A stretch of DNA of 64,000 bases from UBA5078 sp964538025 (GTDB lineage: Bacteria; Pseudomonadota; Gammaproteobacteria; Pseudomonadales; Pseudohongiellaceae): positions 124,001 to 188,000 of the forward strand of contig CAZICZ010000004.1 of the NCBI GenBank assembly GCA_964538025.1, given 5' to 3'. The notes beneath the pieces are model-generated. The model searched no databases. It was given only the letters and a program-made list of their open reading frames with translations, and was not told the DNA's origin. The translations under genes were made by a program, and so were the position numbers. Shown here in pieces: positions 8,007-16,030 of the stretch. Within the stretch, counting starts at the first letter, position 1. The number at the start of each line of letters is the position of its first letter.

Positions 8007-8829
8007 GGTTGAAAAACTTTCAGGAATCGCACACGTCGTCTGTGTTGCTTCGGGCAAGGGCGGTGTCGGCAAATCGACGACGGCAGTGAATCTTGCACTT
8101 GCACTGCATCGACGCGGGCAGCGCGTGGGGCTTTTGGATGCCGATATTTATGGTCCCAGTCAGCCGCTGATGCTTGGCGTCACGCCGGGTACTCGCCCCA
8201 GGATCATTGATCAAAAGTACATGGAACCTGTGCGTGCCCATGGCATTGAGTCCAATTCCATGGGGTATCTCGTTGATCCAACAACGCCGATGGTCTGGCG
8301 TGCTCCCATGATTGTCGGTGCATTCAATCAGATTCTGAAGGATACCCGGTGGTCCGCACTCGATTATTTGATCGTCGACATGCCGCCTGGCACGGGCGAT
8401 ATTCAATTGAGTCTGTCGCAATCTGTGCCGATCAGTGGTGCGGTGATTGTAACGACCCCTCAGGATGTTGCCTTGCTGGATGCGCGCAAGGGCATTGAGA
8501 TGTTTCGCAAGGTCCGGGTTCCTCTGCTGGGCGTGGTTGAGAACATGAGCATCCACATTTGCTCACAGTGCGGGCATGCAGAAGCGATTTTTGGAGAAGG
8601 AGGGGGGCAACAACTTTCCGAGAATTACGGAATCGATGTGATAGGCTCATTGCCCTTGGATCTGTCGATTCGCGAACACACGGATCGAGGCACACCTATT
8701 GTGGTTGCGCAACCAGACGGCGCGGTGGCAGGCGCCTATCTGGCGTTGGCAGACAATGTCATGGCCCGCATCGCCACGCTGGAAACGCAGGACGTGACGG
8801 TGCCGCATATCACAATCAGTGACGATTAA
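8005..8829 (+). CDS. mrp: Mrp/ApbC family iron-sulfur cluster carrier ATPase
   Basis: Mrp proteins are dimeric P-loop ATPases that bind and hand on Fe-S clusters to apoproteins in the cytoplasm. The 274-residue product has the deviant Walker A ASGKGGVGKST (15-25), the switch region LLDADIYGPSQP (43-54), the Walker B region YLIVDMPPGTGD (121-132) and the cluster-bridging C186-x-x-C189 pair. It is the short form: the N-terminal MIP18/DUF59 domain of E. coli Mrp is absent. The usual divergent partner metG is not present. The symporter gene follows after 20 bases with its own ribosome-binding site, so the two may share a transcript without an obvious functional link. Confidence 0.93.
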   Translation: MVEKLSGIAHVVCVASGKGGVGKSTTAVNLALALHRRGQRVGLLDADIYGPSQPLMLGVTPGTRPRIIDQKYMEPVRAHGIESNSMGYLVDPTTPMVWRAPMIVGAFNQILKDTRWSALDYLIVDMPPGTGDIQLSLSQSVPISGAVIVTTPQDVALLDARKGIEMFRKVRVPLLGVVENMSIHICSQCGHAEAIFGEGGGQQLSENYGIDVIGSLPLDLSIREHTDRGTPIVVAQPDGAVAGAYLALADNVMARIATLETQDVTVPHITISDD

Positions 8830-8849
8830 TATAAAAAGAGGAAACCTAC

Positions 8850-10511
8850 GTGGATGCTATCAATGCGCTTTTGGTAAGAATGGACGGGCTGTTGGCGGGG
8901 TCGGCATGGTTTCCCTATATGCTGCTCTTCTCCGGACTATTTTTTACGCTCTATCTGAAGTTTCCTCAGATACGTTATTTCCGCCACGCGCTGAAGGTCG
9001 TGTCCGGCAAACTCGATCGCGAAGGAGCTCCCGGGGATACGAGTCATTTTCAGGCTCTCTCAACGGCACTGGCGGGAACAATTGGTACCGGCAATATCGG
9101 CGGAGTGGCCTTCGCACTGTTCCTCGGCGGCCCCGCCGCATTGTTCTGGATGTGGATGACTGCCTTTCTGGGCATGACAACGAAGTTTGTAGAGGTCACG
9201 CTCTCCCACAAGTACCGCGTCAAGACCGAAGACGGCTCCATGGCGGGCGGGCCCATGTATTACATGGAAAACGGGCTGAAGTCGCGTCCATTGGCCATCG
9301 TGTTTGCGATTGCCGCGGTACTGACGTGCTTCGGTATTGGCAACTTTCCTCAGATAAACAGTATCGCGGCTGGTCTGAAGGATTCCTTCGACATCAGCCC
9401 GCTCGTTTCAGGTGCCGTGTTGACCGTGCTGCTGGCGCTGGTGGTGGTGGGGGGGATCAAGCGGATAGCCCAAGTGGCTTCCAAACTCGTCCCCGCCATG
9501 TCTCTCATTTATGTGATCGGCGCACTCGCCGTCATCATTCCGAATTTTGGCAATGTAATTCCCTCGTTTGTTTCCATTTTTGCCGACGTGTTTACCGGCA
9601 CAGCCGCCACCGGAGGATTCCTCGGGGCAACCATCGCATTTGCTTTTAACCGTGGTGTGAACCGGGGACTCTTTTCCAACGAGGCAGGGCTGGGTTCCTC
9701 CTCCATTGCCCATTCGTCGGCGCGCACAGACGAGCCTGCCGATGAAGGGATGGTGTCACTACTGGAGCCCTTCATCGATACCATTGTGATCTGCACATTG
9801 ACCGGGCTGGTGATCCTGTCGTCAGGCGTCTGGAACCAGAAATTCGACACCGCGTTTGCGCGCGCCGATCTTTCCTTGGTATCCGGTGTTTACACTGATA
9901 CCAACCCGGCACATCGTGACGAGTTGTTCCATTATCTGAGCAACGGGGCATCTTCCGTGAATGCGTTTACCGGGTTCATGGAGGTTCAGAATGGACAGAT
10001 TCGCAATCCTTCAGACTTCACGGTATTGCATGCACGCTCTATCGCGGAAGAGGTGCGAGTGAGCCAGAACGGTGTGCCGGCGAGCGGGCGCTTTCAGGTG
10101 ACGGCCGGAAAGCCCGACGATCTCACGCTGACTCTGCAGGGGAAGTCTTTGATTCATTCGGTGCCGCTGACGTCAAAGGCGTTCAGTCAGGGTCTCTTGG
10201 GTGATGCGGGGCAATACATCGTGTCGATCGGCCTGTTGCTGTTTGCATTCTCAACAGCGATTGCGTGGTCCTATTACGGGGACCGCGCCATTATGTATTT
10301 GTTCGGACATGCAGGGGTTTTGCCATTCCGTCTTGTCTATATTGCCGGCTTTTTTCTGGCGGCACAGGCGGACACGACCCTGATCTGGAATTTGTCCGCC
10401 GTCACCCTGTTCTTCATGGCGATGCCCAATCTGGTGGGCATCTTGTTGCTGCGCAAGGATATGAAGGCCACCGTCGAGGATTACTGGCGGCGCATCAATT
10501 CCGGGTCATGA
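8850..10511 (+). CDS. Alanine/glycine:cation symporter (AGCS family) with a large inserted segment
   Basis: AGCS proteins import alanine or glycine with Na+. The 553-residue product has the family core: TALAGTIGTGNIGGVA (72-87), PAALFWMWMTAFLGM, GGPMYYMENGL (133-143), NRGVNRGLFSNEAGLGSS (267-284) and AFSTAIAWSYYGDRA (466-480). Typical members have about 450 residues. The extra length lies at about 331-440, between the helix ending LVILSSGVW and the TSKAFSQGLLG motif, and is a soluble-looking segment. The start is GTG at 8850, preceded by AGAGGA. The stop overlaps the tail of the convergent SSS symporter gene by six bases. The substrate is inferred from family only. Confidence 0.92.
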   Translation: MDAINALLVRMDGLLAGSAWFPYMLLFSGLFFTLYLKFPQIRYFRHALKVVSGKLDREGAPGDTSHFQALSTALAGTIGTGNIGGVAFALFLGGPAALFWMWMTAFLGMTTKFVEVTLSHKYRVKTEDGSMAGGPMYYMENGLKSRPLAIVFAIAAVLTCFGIGNFPQINSIAAGLKDSFDISPLVSGAVLTVLLALVVVGGIKRIAQVASKLVPAMSLIYVIGALAVIIPNFGNVIPSFVSIFADVFTGTAATGGFLGATIAFAFNRGVNRGLFSNEAGLGSSSIAHSSARTDEPADEGMVSLLEPFIDTIVICTLTGLVILSSGVWNQKFDTAFARADLSLVSGVYTDTNPAHRDELFHYLSNGASSVNAFTGFMEVQNGQIRNPSDFTVLHARSIAEEVRVSQNGVPASGRFQVTAGKPDDLTLTLQGKSLIHSVPLTSKAFSQGLLGDAGQYIVSIGLLLFAFSTAIAWSYYGDRAIMYLFGHAGVLPFRLVYIAGFFLAAQADTTLIWNLSAVTLFFMAMPNLVGILLLRKDMKATVEDYWRRINSGS

Positions 10512-12194
10512 GTGCACGTGTTCGCCCGGCAAACGAATATCCCGCACGATGCGCTGCACCGCTTCCGGCGGTTCTGCCGTAACGCGGCAGACGATCAGTG
10601 CAACGACGAGATTGATCAGCGTGCCAAGCGTGCCGATCCCCTCGGGTGAAACACCAAACCACCAGTGCGCGGCGGTGCTCATCTGCGGGTTGATAAACTT
10701 GAAATAGATGATGTAGGCCGCCGTGAATGTAAATCCTGTGAGCATGCCGGCAATGGCACCCTGTCGGTTCATGCGGCTATAGAAGATGCCGAGCACGATC
10801 GCAGGGAAAAACGACGCGGCCGCTAGCCCGAACGCAAATGCCACGACTTCAGCGACAAAGCCCGGCGGATTAATACCGAAATACCCCGCAATGAGGACTG
10901 CGACAAAAATCGCCATCCGCGCGTAATTCAATTCCTGTTTCTCGGTAATCTCGGGCCTGAGAGTTCTCTTCATGAGGTCATGGGAGATCGACGTGGAGAT
11001 CACCAGCAAGAGTCCGGCCGCCGTAGACAGGGCGGCAGCAAGTGCCCCGGCAGCCACCAGCGCGATGACCCAATTTGGCAACCGGGCGATCTCGGGATTC
11101 GCCAGTACCATGATGTCGCGATTGACCGTCAATTCGTTCGCCTGAGGATCACCCACGTACTGGATGCGCCCGTCGTTGTTCTTGTCGTTAAACACTATCA
11201 GGCTGGTGCGCTCCCAGGTTGTGAACCACGAAGGCATCGACACATATTCCGCATTGTTGACGGTGTTCATCAGATTGGTCTTGGAGAAGGCGGCTATGGC
11301 GGGCGCGGTGGTGTACAGAATCGCGATGAAAATAAGTGCGAAGCCTGCCGAACGACGTGCGTCTCGCACGCTTGGCACCGTGAAGAAACGAATAATCACG
11401 TGGGGCAGTCCGGCTGTGCCGAACATCAGTGCGGCCGTGATGAAAAAGACATCCTGCGTGCTTTTCTGACCCGCCGTATAGGTACCGAATCCGAGCTCCT
11501 GACTGATGCCGTCCAGGCGGTCGAGCAGGTAGCCCCCACCGTACTCTTGCGTGAGTTCCGAACCAAATCCGAGTTGCGGAATGGGATTGCCGGTCATCAT
11601 CATCGAAATGAAGATAGCAGGCACCATGTAGGCAAAAATCAGCACGCAGTACTGCGCCACCTGGGTATAGGTGATGCCTTTCATGCCACCCAACACCGCG
11701 TAAAAAAAGACGATGGCCATGCCAATCACGACACCTGTCGTAATGTCCACTTCCAGAAAGCGGGAGAACACGATGCCGGCGCCCTGCATCTGGCCGCAGA
11801 CATACACGAAGGACACCACGATGGCGCAAAAGACGGCGGCAAGGCGAGCGCTCTGGGAGTAATAACGGTCACCGATGAACGCGGGCACCGTGAATTTGCC
11901 GAACTTGCGCAGATAGGGCGCCAGCAGCAGGGCGAGGAGGACATAACCCCCTGTCCAGCCCATCAGGTAGTAGGTGCCGTCACGGCCCAGGAACGAGATC
12001 AATCCTGCCATCGAGATAAAGGACGCCGCAGACATCCAGTCCGCTGCCGTGGCCATCCCGTTGATCATCGGACTGACGCCGCCGCCGGCCACATAGAAGT
12101 CGTGTGTAGACCCTGCCTTGGACCACAAAGCGATGGCGATATACAGGCCGAAGGTCAGAAAGATAAACAGGTAGGTCCAGATTTGCACGCTCAT
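10506..12194 (-). CDS. Sodium:solute symporter (SSS family), DUF4212-associated type
   Basis: The 562-residue membrane protein belongs to the sodium/solute symporter family, near the acetate permease ActP branch: SKAGSTHDFYVAGGG near residues 25-39, an early NGMATAADWMSAASFISMAG segment, YxMGWTGGYVLLALLLAPYLRKFG, and a late FGLAAASFFPAIVLGIF. About 13 membrane helices are expected. A hydrophilic insertion around residues 305-365 contains NDKNNDGR, resembling a small Asp-rich loop. It is coupled by a four-base overlap to the small-subunit gene upstream, the arrangement of the two-component SSS transporters annotated as sodium/substrate symporter plus small subunit. The substrate is probably a short-chain carboxylate but not proven. 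Confidence 0.9.
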   Translation of the reverse strand: MSVQIWTYLFIFLTFGLYIAIALWSKAGSTHDFYVAGGGVSPMINGMATAADWMSAASFISMAGLISFLGRDGTYYLMGWTGGYVLLALLLAPYLRKFGKFTVPAFIGDRYYSQSARLAAVFCAIVVSFVYVCGQMQGAGIVFSRFLEVDITTGVVIGMAIVFFYAVLGGMKGITYTQVAQYCVLIFAYMVPAIFISMMMTGNPIPQLGFGSELTQEYGGGYLLDRLDGISQELGFGTYTAGQKSTQDVFFITAALMFGTAGLPHVIIRFFTVPSVRDARRSAGFALIFIAILYTTAPAIAAFSKTNLMNTVNNAEYVSMPSWFTTWERTSLIVFNDKNNDGRIQYVGDPQANELTVNRDIMVLANPEIARLPNWVIALVAAGALAAALSTAAGLLLVISTSISHDLMKRTLRPEITEKQELNYARMAIFVAVLIAGYFGINPPGFVAEVVAFAFGLAAASFFPAIVLGIFYSRMNRQGAIAGMLTGFTFTAAYIIYFKFINPQMSTAAHWWFGVSPEGIGTLGTLINLVVALIVCRVTAEPPEAVQRIVRDIRLPGEHVHS

Positions 12195-12487
12195 GTCGAG
12201 GTTCCTTCTTCGGCGATCTTGCGGGCGGATTCGGCATGGTCGAGATCAAATTGCCGGTCCAGTTTGTCCATCTGGTAAATGTACACATAGATCAGGATGA
12301 CAAACCCGTAGATAGATCCCTGCTGCGCCATCCAGAAACCCAGCTTGAAGCCGCCAAAGCGAAACTGATCGAGGAAATCCGCCAGCAGAATGCCGCAGAC
12401 AAACGAGATAAAGAACCAGACACACAGAAGGGTAAGAACGATTTTGACATTGGCCTTCCAGTAGGAAAGCGCGTGCTTGTTGGACAT
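12191..12487 (-). CDS. DUF4212 sodium/substrate symporter small subunit
   Basis: The 98-residue protein has two hydrophobic segments (about 14-35 and 56-72), the pattern YWKxNxKI near the start and QMDKLDRQFDLDHAE near the end, all typical of DUF4212 small subunits that accompany SSS symporters. Its ATGA overlap with the large subunit gene supports stoichiometric production. A GAGG ribosome-binding site precedes the ATG at 12487. The promoter must lie in the AT-rich gap at 12488-12755, which it shares with the divergent LysR gene. Confidence 0.88.
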   Translation of the reverse strand: MSNKHALSYWKANVKIVLTLLCVWFFISFVCGILLADFLDQFRFGGFKLGFWMAQQGSIYGFVILIYVYIYQMDKLDRQFDLDHAESARKIAEEGTST

Positions 12488-12679
12488 TGGCTGCCTCTTG
12501 CTTGTTTTGTTATAACTTATTGTTTTTTATAATTAAAAAGCACATTGAAAGTGCTTGGAGTGGCAAGATGGTAGCACTAAAAAAATAGGAGGTATACCGC
12601 TGGCTGAGGACTTTGCGACGGGGTCATTTCGTCGCAGCGCCGCAGTAACAGTGCAATCCTCCGCCGAATCGGGCGGGGT

Positions 12680-12707
12680 TTGACTATTGTCTGTGATCCC
12701 TTACTAT
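12680..12707 (+). promoter_or_regulatory. Sigma-70 promoter for the LysR gene
   Basis: TTGACT (12680-12685) and TACTAT (12702-12707) are 16 bases apart and close to consensus, 49 bases before the ATG at 12756. The rest of the 268-base intergenic region is AT-rich near 12500-12540 and contains a small inverted repeat AAGCAC/GTGCTT at about 12537-12555, which may belong to the divergent symporter promoter or to a regulator site. Confidence 0.55.
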
Positions 12708-12755
12708 TCATCAAATCAATGAGTGCGTGCACCATCATTACAGGGTTCCTCCGCC

Positions 12756-13646
12756 ATGACGGCCAAGCGATGTGATCTCAATCTTTTTCTGGTTTTCGAT
12801 ACGATCTATTCGGAGCGAAATCTCACGCAGGCCGCGAAAACGCTCGATATCACGCAACCGGCGGTCAGCAATGCGCTGGCTCGACTGCGCAAGCTTTTCA
12901 ATGACGAGCTGTTCATCCGCACCGCGCGTGGCATGCAACCCACCCCAGTTGCGGAAAACATTGCACAGGACATTTCCTCTGCTTTGGGCCTTCTCAAGGG
13001 GAGTGTGCTGGCCCGTCAGGAATTTGATCAGCAGCAGACGGAGCGGGTGTTTCAATTCAGTATGACGGATCTCTCCGAAGCGCTGATATTGCCACGACTG
13101 ATTCCGCTCATTGAACAGTCTGCGCCCAACGTGTCACTGCAAAGCTATTACGTGAAGCGCCAGGAACTTGTGAGACAACTGGCACGAGGCGAACTGGATT
13201 TTGCCATTGATGTGCCGGTAGTGGATGATCCTCAGTTAAACCATCAATCGCTTTTTCAGGACGATTATGTATGTGTTGTTCGTCGCGGCCACTCCATCCT
13301 GGAGAAACCGTTCTTGCTTGAGGCGTATTTATCCTTGACCCATGTCCATGTATCGAGTCGCCGCAAAGGCATGGGACAGATCGATTTGGCTCTGCTGAAA
13401 CTGGGAAAGGAGCGCAAGATAAAATTGCGGGTACAGCATTACCGGGTTGCCGCTGCAATCGTGCACACGACAGATCTTGCGTTATGTTTGCCACGGTTTC
13501 TTGCGCAAAAATATGATCTGGAGATTCTGCCGCTTCCGTTCGAAGTGCAGTCACTGAATTTTCATCTTTACTGGCACAAACAGTCTGAAATCGATGGGGC
13601 GCACCGGTGGATGCGGGATGCCTTACTGGGCTTGTTTGCGACGTGA
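12756..13646 (+). CDS. LysR-type transcriptional regulator
   Basis: The 296-residue protein has an N-terminal winged helix-turn-helix (DLNLFLVFDTIYSERNLTQA, then TQPAVSNALARLRKLFNDELF) and a C-terminal periplasmic-binding-protein-like effector domain. The effector region resembles the NodD/LeuO/PcpR branch. The ATG at 12756 places the helix-turn-helix at the usual distance from the N-terminus; an upstream GTG (12723) would add 11 residues. The gene is divergent from the DUF4212/SSS symporter operon, and LysR regulators commonly control the adjacent divergent genes, so control of this transporter is the leading inference. The gene ends 13 bases before convergent darP. Confidence 0.9.
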   Translation: MTAKRCDLNLFLVFDTIYSERNLTQAAKTLDITQPAVSNALARLRKLFNDELFIRTARGMQPTPVAENIAQDISSALGLLKGSVLARQEFDQQQTERVFQFSMTDLSEALILPRLIPLIEQSAPNVSLQSYYVKRQELVRQLARGELDFAIDVPVVDDPQLNHQSLFQDDYVCVVRRGHSILEKPFLLEAYLSLTHVHVSSRRKGMGQIDLALLKLGKERKIKLRVQHYRVAAAIVHTTDLALCLPRFLAQKYDLEILPLPFEVQSLNFHLYWHKQSEIDGAHRWMRDALLGLFAT

Positions 13647-13659
13647 TTATGGGTAAACG

Positions 13660-14166
13660 CTACTCAATAAAAGTCTTGATGTAATTCAGCAGTCGGCGGC
13701 GGTGGACACGGGCTGCATCCTCATCGTCTTTTGAGTAGTTTCGAAGAATCTGACGAATTGCCTGCCGTTCTGCCAGCGGCCAGGTCTCCACAAAAGCGCC
13801 CACATCGTCTTCGCTCCCCGCGAGGAGTCGCTCTCCCCATTTTTCAATCAGTTGAGCGCGGCGAACTTCTGCATGGTCCGGCGTGCGCATCTTGTCCAGT
13901 TCGCGTTGAATGGATTCATGGTCTTCATCTCGCATCACCTTGCCAATAAACTGCAATTGGCGTCGTCTGGCCTCGTGTCGGTTTGGCAGCCGCTGGTACT
14001 CGGCGATGGCATTGCGCAGGGTATCCGACAGCGGCAGTTTTTCGAGCTGCTTCTTGCCGAGCGTGGTCAGGTCCTCTCCGAGATTTTGCAAACCGGTCAT
14101 GTCGCGCTTTCGCTGCGATTTGCTGGGCGGTTCGAGTGACCAATCGATTTCTTCACGGTGTTTCAT
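13660..14166 (-). CDS. darP: Ribosome maturation/association protein DarP (YjgA, DUF615)
   Basis: The 168-residue charged helical protein matches YjgA/DarP: PPSKSQRKRDMTGLQNLGEDL near the N-terminus, the conserved LPLSDTLRNAIAEYQRL, and RRRQLQFIGKVMR at about 67-79. In E. coli DarP acts late in assembly of the 50S subunit. Basic and acidic stretches alternate throughout. It lies downstream of ptsO on the same strand with 63 bases between them. In Pseudomonas the neighbours at this place are pmbA and tldD, which are not seen here. Confidence 0.92.
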   Translation of the reverse strand: MKHREEIDWSLEPPSKSQRKRDMTGLQNLGEDLTTLGKKQLEKLPLSDTLRNAIAEYQRLPNRHEARRRQLQFIGKVMRDEDHESIQRELDKMRTPDHAEVRRAQLIEKWGERLLAGSEDDVGAFVETWPLAERQAIRQILRNYSKDDEDAARVHRRRLLNYIKTFIE

Positions 14167-14229
14167 AAAATTCTCAGACTCTGCCTGCGCTGTAGGGGAG
14201 GGGAGTGATCGTGTGCTTTGGCAGCGCGC

Positions 14230-14496
14230 TCATTCACTTTCGTCGAAGCGGTTGTTGACCAGATCGGTAATCGCGTTGAGGGCGTCATGTTCGTCGGGCC
14301 CGTCAATATAGATGTTCAGGACGGTACCCTTTCCTGCGGCGAGCATCATCAGGGAAAGGATGCTTTTGCCATCCACCATTTTGTCCTGGCCTACCTTGAT
14401 CTGGCTGTTAAAGGTGGAGCTTACCGAGACCATGCGGGCAGCGGCCCGGGCGTGCAAACCGGCTTTATTGCAAATTGTCAGTGTGGATTTGATCAT
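14230..14496 (-). CDS. ptsO: Nitrogen-PTS phosphocarrier NPr (HPr family)
   Basis: This 88-residue HPr-like protein carries the phosphorylatable histidine H15 in NKAGLHARAA and the VDGKSILSLMML motif around residues 41-52. It accepts phosphate from EI-Ntr (PtsP) and donates it to EIIA-Ntr (PtsN), whose gene lies in the same cluster. The ptsN-rapZ-ptsO order is the standard one for rpoN-linked nitrogen PTS genes. The gene starts only five bases after the rapZ stop, so the two are co-transcribed. Confidence 0.95.
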   Translation of the reverse strand: MIKSTLTICNKAGLHARAAARMVSVSSTFNSQIKVGQDKMVDGKSILSLMMLAAGKGTVLNIYIDGPDEHDALNAITDLVNNRFDESE

Positions 14497-14501
14497 GTCG
14501 T

Positions 14502-15371
14502 TCAGGGGGTTTCCCGTTTGTTGAGCTCGCGGTGCATCACCTGCACGTTGCGAATTTTATCAGCAAAATACTGCTTCAGACGCTCGCAAAGATACACGGA
14601 CCGGTGTTGTCCTCCCGTGCATCCGATCGCCACCGTCATGTAGCTGCGGTTATTTTCTTCGAAGCGGGGAAGCCATTTCACCAGATACTGGCATAAGTCC
14701 TGATACATCGATTCAACGGCTTGCTGTGACGATAGCCAGTTTTTTACGGCATCTTGCAGGCCCGTCAAATGTCGCAGATCTTCCTCCCAGTAGGGGTTGG
14801 GAAGGCATCGCACATCGAAGACAACATCGGCATCAATCGGCACGCCGTATTTGTAGCCGAAGGATTCAAACATCAGGGCGAGTCCGCTGTCGTCACGCTC
14901 GACAACCCGTGCTCGGATGGTTTCCCGCAACTGGTGAAGGGACATGTTGCTGGTGTCGATGGACAGACTAGACAGCAATGCGATTTCTTCCAGCAAGACG
15001 GTTTCCATGTTGATTGCCTGGCGCAATCCAATCTTTTCGGTGGTCAGCGGATGTTTGCGACGGCTCTCGCTAAACCGCTTGATCAGGGTTGGACTGCTGG
15101 CGTCGAGAAAAATGATCTCGGTGCGAATCGATTGCTGTTTCAATTGTTCGATGATCGCAGGGACTTGTTCCAGGTCCGATGGAATATTGCGGGCGTCAAT
15201 ACTGACGGCCACCGATGGCGTCTCACTCGTCTGGGTATTGACGCGCTGGGCAAGGGCGGGCAGCAGGCTGGCAGGCAGATTGTCAATGCAATAGAAACCG
15301 TGATCCTCAAGCATGTTGAGAGCGGTACTTTTGCCGGAACCTGAACGGCCACTGATGATGAGGAATTTCAC
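14502..15371 (-). CDS. rapZ: RNase adapter protein RapZ
   Basis: RapZ is an RNA-binding P-loop protein that, in enteric bacteria, presents the small RNA GlmZ to RNase E and so adjusts glucosamine-6-phosphate supply to the cell wall. From the GTG start at 15371 the product has 289 residues and begins directly with KFLIISGRSGSGKSTALN, with Walker A at 8-15. The C-terminal RNA-binding half ends in the conserved VAIGCTGGQHRSVYL region. An in-frame ATG at 15440 would add 23 residues before the P-loop, which family members lack; AGGCGG upstream of the GTG supports the shorter form. The gene is flanked by ptsN and ptsO. Confidence 0.93.
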   Translation of the reverse strand: MKFLIISGRSGSGKSTALNMLEDHGFYCIDNLPASLLPALAQRVNTQTSETPSVAVSIDARNIPSDLEQVPAIIEQLKQQSIRTEIIFLDASSPTLIKRFSESRRKHPLTTEKIGLRQAINMETVLLEEIALLSSLSIDTSNMSLHQLRETIRARVVERDDSGLALMFESFGYKYGVPIDADVVFDVRCLPNPYWEEDLRHLTGLQDAVKNWLSSQQAVESMYQDLCQYLVKWLPRFEENNRSYMTVAIGCTGGQHRSVYLCERLKQYFADKIRNVQVMHRELNKRETP

Positions 15372-15473
15372 GTGAAATCCGCCTGTTTGTTTTGTTGCTG
15401 ACGCTGTGGTGTCTCCGCGGGTCGCGGCGTCCTCCGCCAAGGGCTAACGCTGTTTTTGCCGCGTGGATCGACT

Positions 15474-15923
15474 TTAACTCTGGGTTGCAATCTCAAACAG
15501 GGCATCGGCAGTTTGCGCCTGGCGAAGTGCGCTGCAAAAGCTGTCCTGATGGAACAGGCTGGCCAGCGCGCCGAGTACCTTGAGATGTTCGTCTGTTTCT
15601 TCTGCCGGCACGATCAGCACAAAGAGCACGTCCACTGAGCGTGAGTCGATGGCATCGAAATCGATTCCTTCGGCAAGCGTGACAAGCGCGCCAGTAATGC
15701 GATCGCAGTCAGCCACGCGACAATGGGGAATGGCGATCCCGTTACCGATTCCGGTACTGCCCAGTTGCTCTCGCGCCAGAAGAGCGCTGTAGATGTGGTC
15801 TGCCGAGAGTGCTTTGGTCTCGTTCGCAATCAATTCGCTAATGGTGGTCAGGAACCGTTTTTTGCTGACCCCTGGCAACTTACAGAAGCAGCGGGATGGC
15901 GTCAGAATGGAGGTGAGTTGCAT
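15474..15923 (-). CDS. ptsN: EIIA-Ntr, nitrogen-regulatory PTS protein
   Basis: The 149-residue protein has the EIIA fructose/mannitol fold and the active-site histidine H67 in NGIAIPHCR, which takes phosphate from NPr. It regulates K+ transport and other targets in relatives. It is immediately downstream of rpoN, with a 107-base gap in which the ribosome hibernation gene hpf, usually found here, is missing. Length is within the family range. Confidence 0.95.
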   Translation of the reverse strand: MQLTSILTPSRCFCKLPGVSKKRFLTTISELIANETKALSADHIYSALLAREQLGSTGIGNGIAIPHCRVADCDRITGALVTLAEGIDFDAIDSRSVDVLFVLIVPAEETDEHLKVLGALASLFHQDSFCSALRQAQTADALFEIATQS

Positions 15924-16030
15924 GTTGAGCGAGTCTCGTGGTTCGGAATTATGGGAAAGATTTTAGCACTGCTGCCTGGCTGACATGAGGGATTTTTTTC
16001 TCCGTTCCGCCATTCCTCTCCTCGCGCATA

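Noticed and set aside
10980..12278. 432-codon plus-strand frame antisense to the SSS symporter
   Set aside because: It is a shadow of a conserved membrane protein gene; composition is His/Gln/Arg-rich with no domain.
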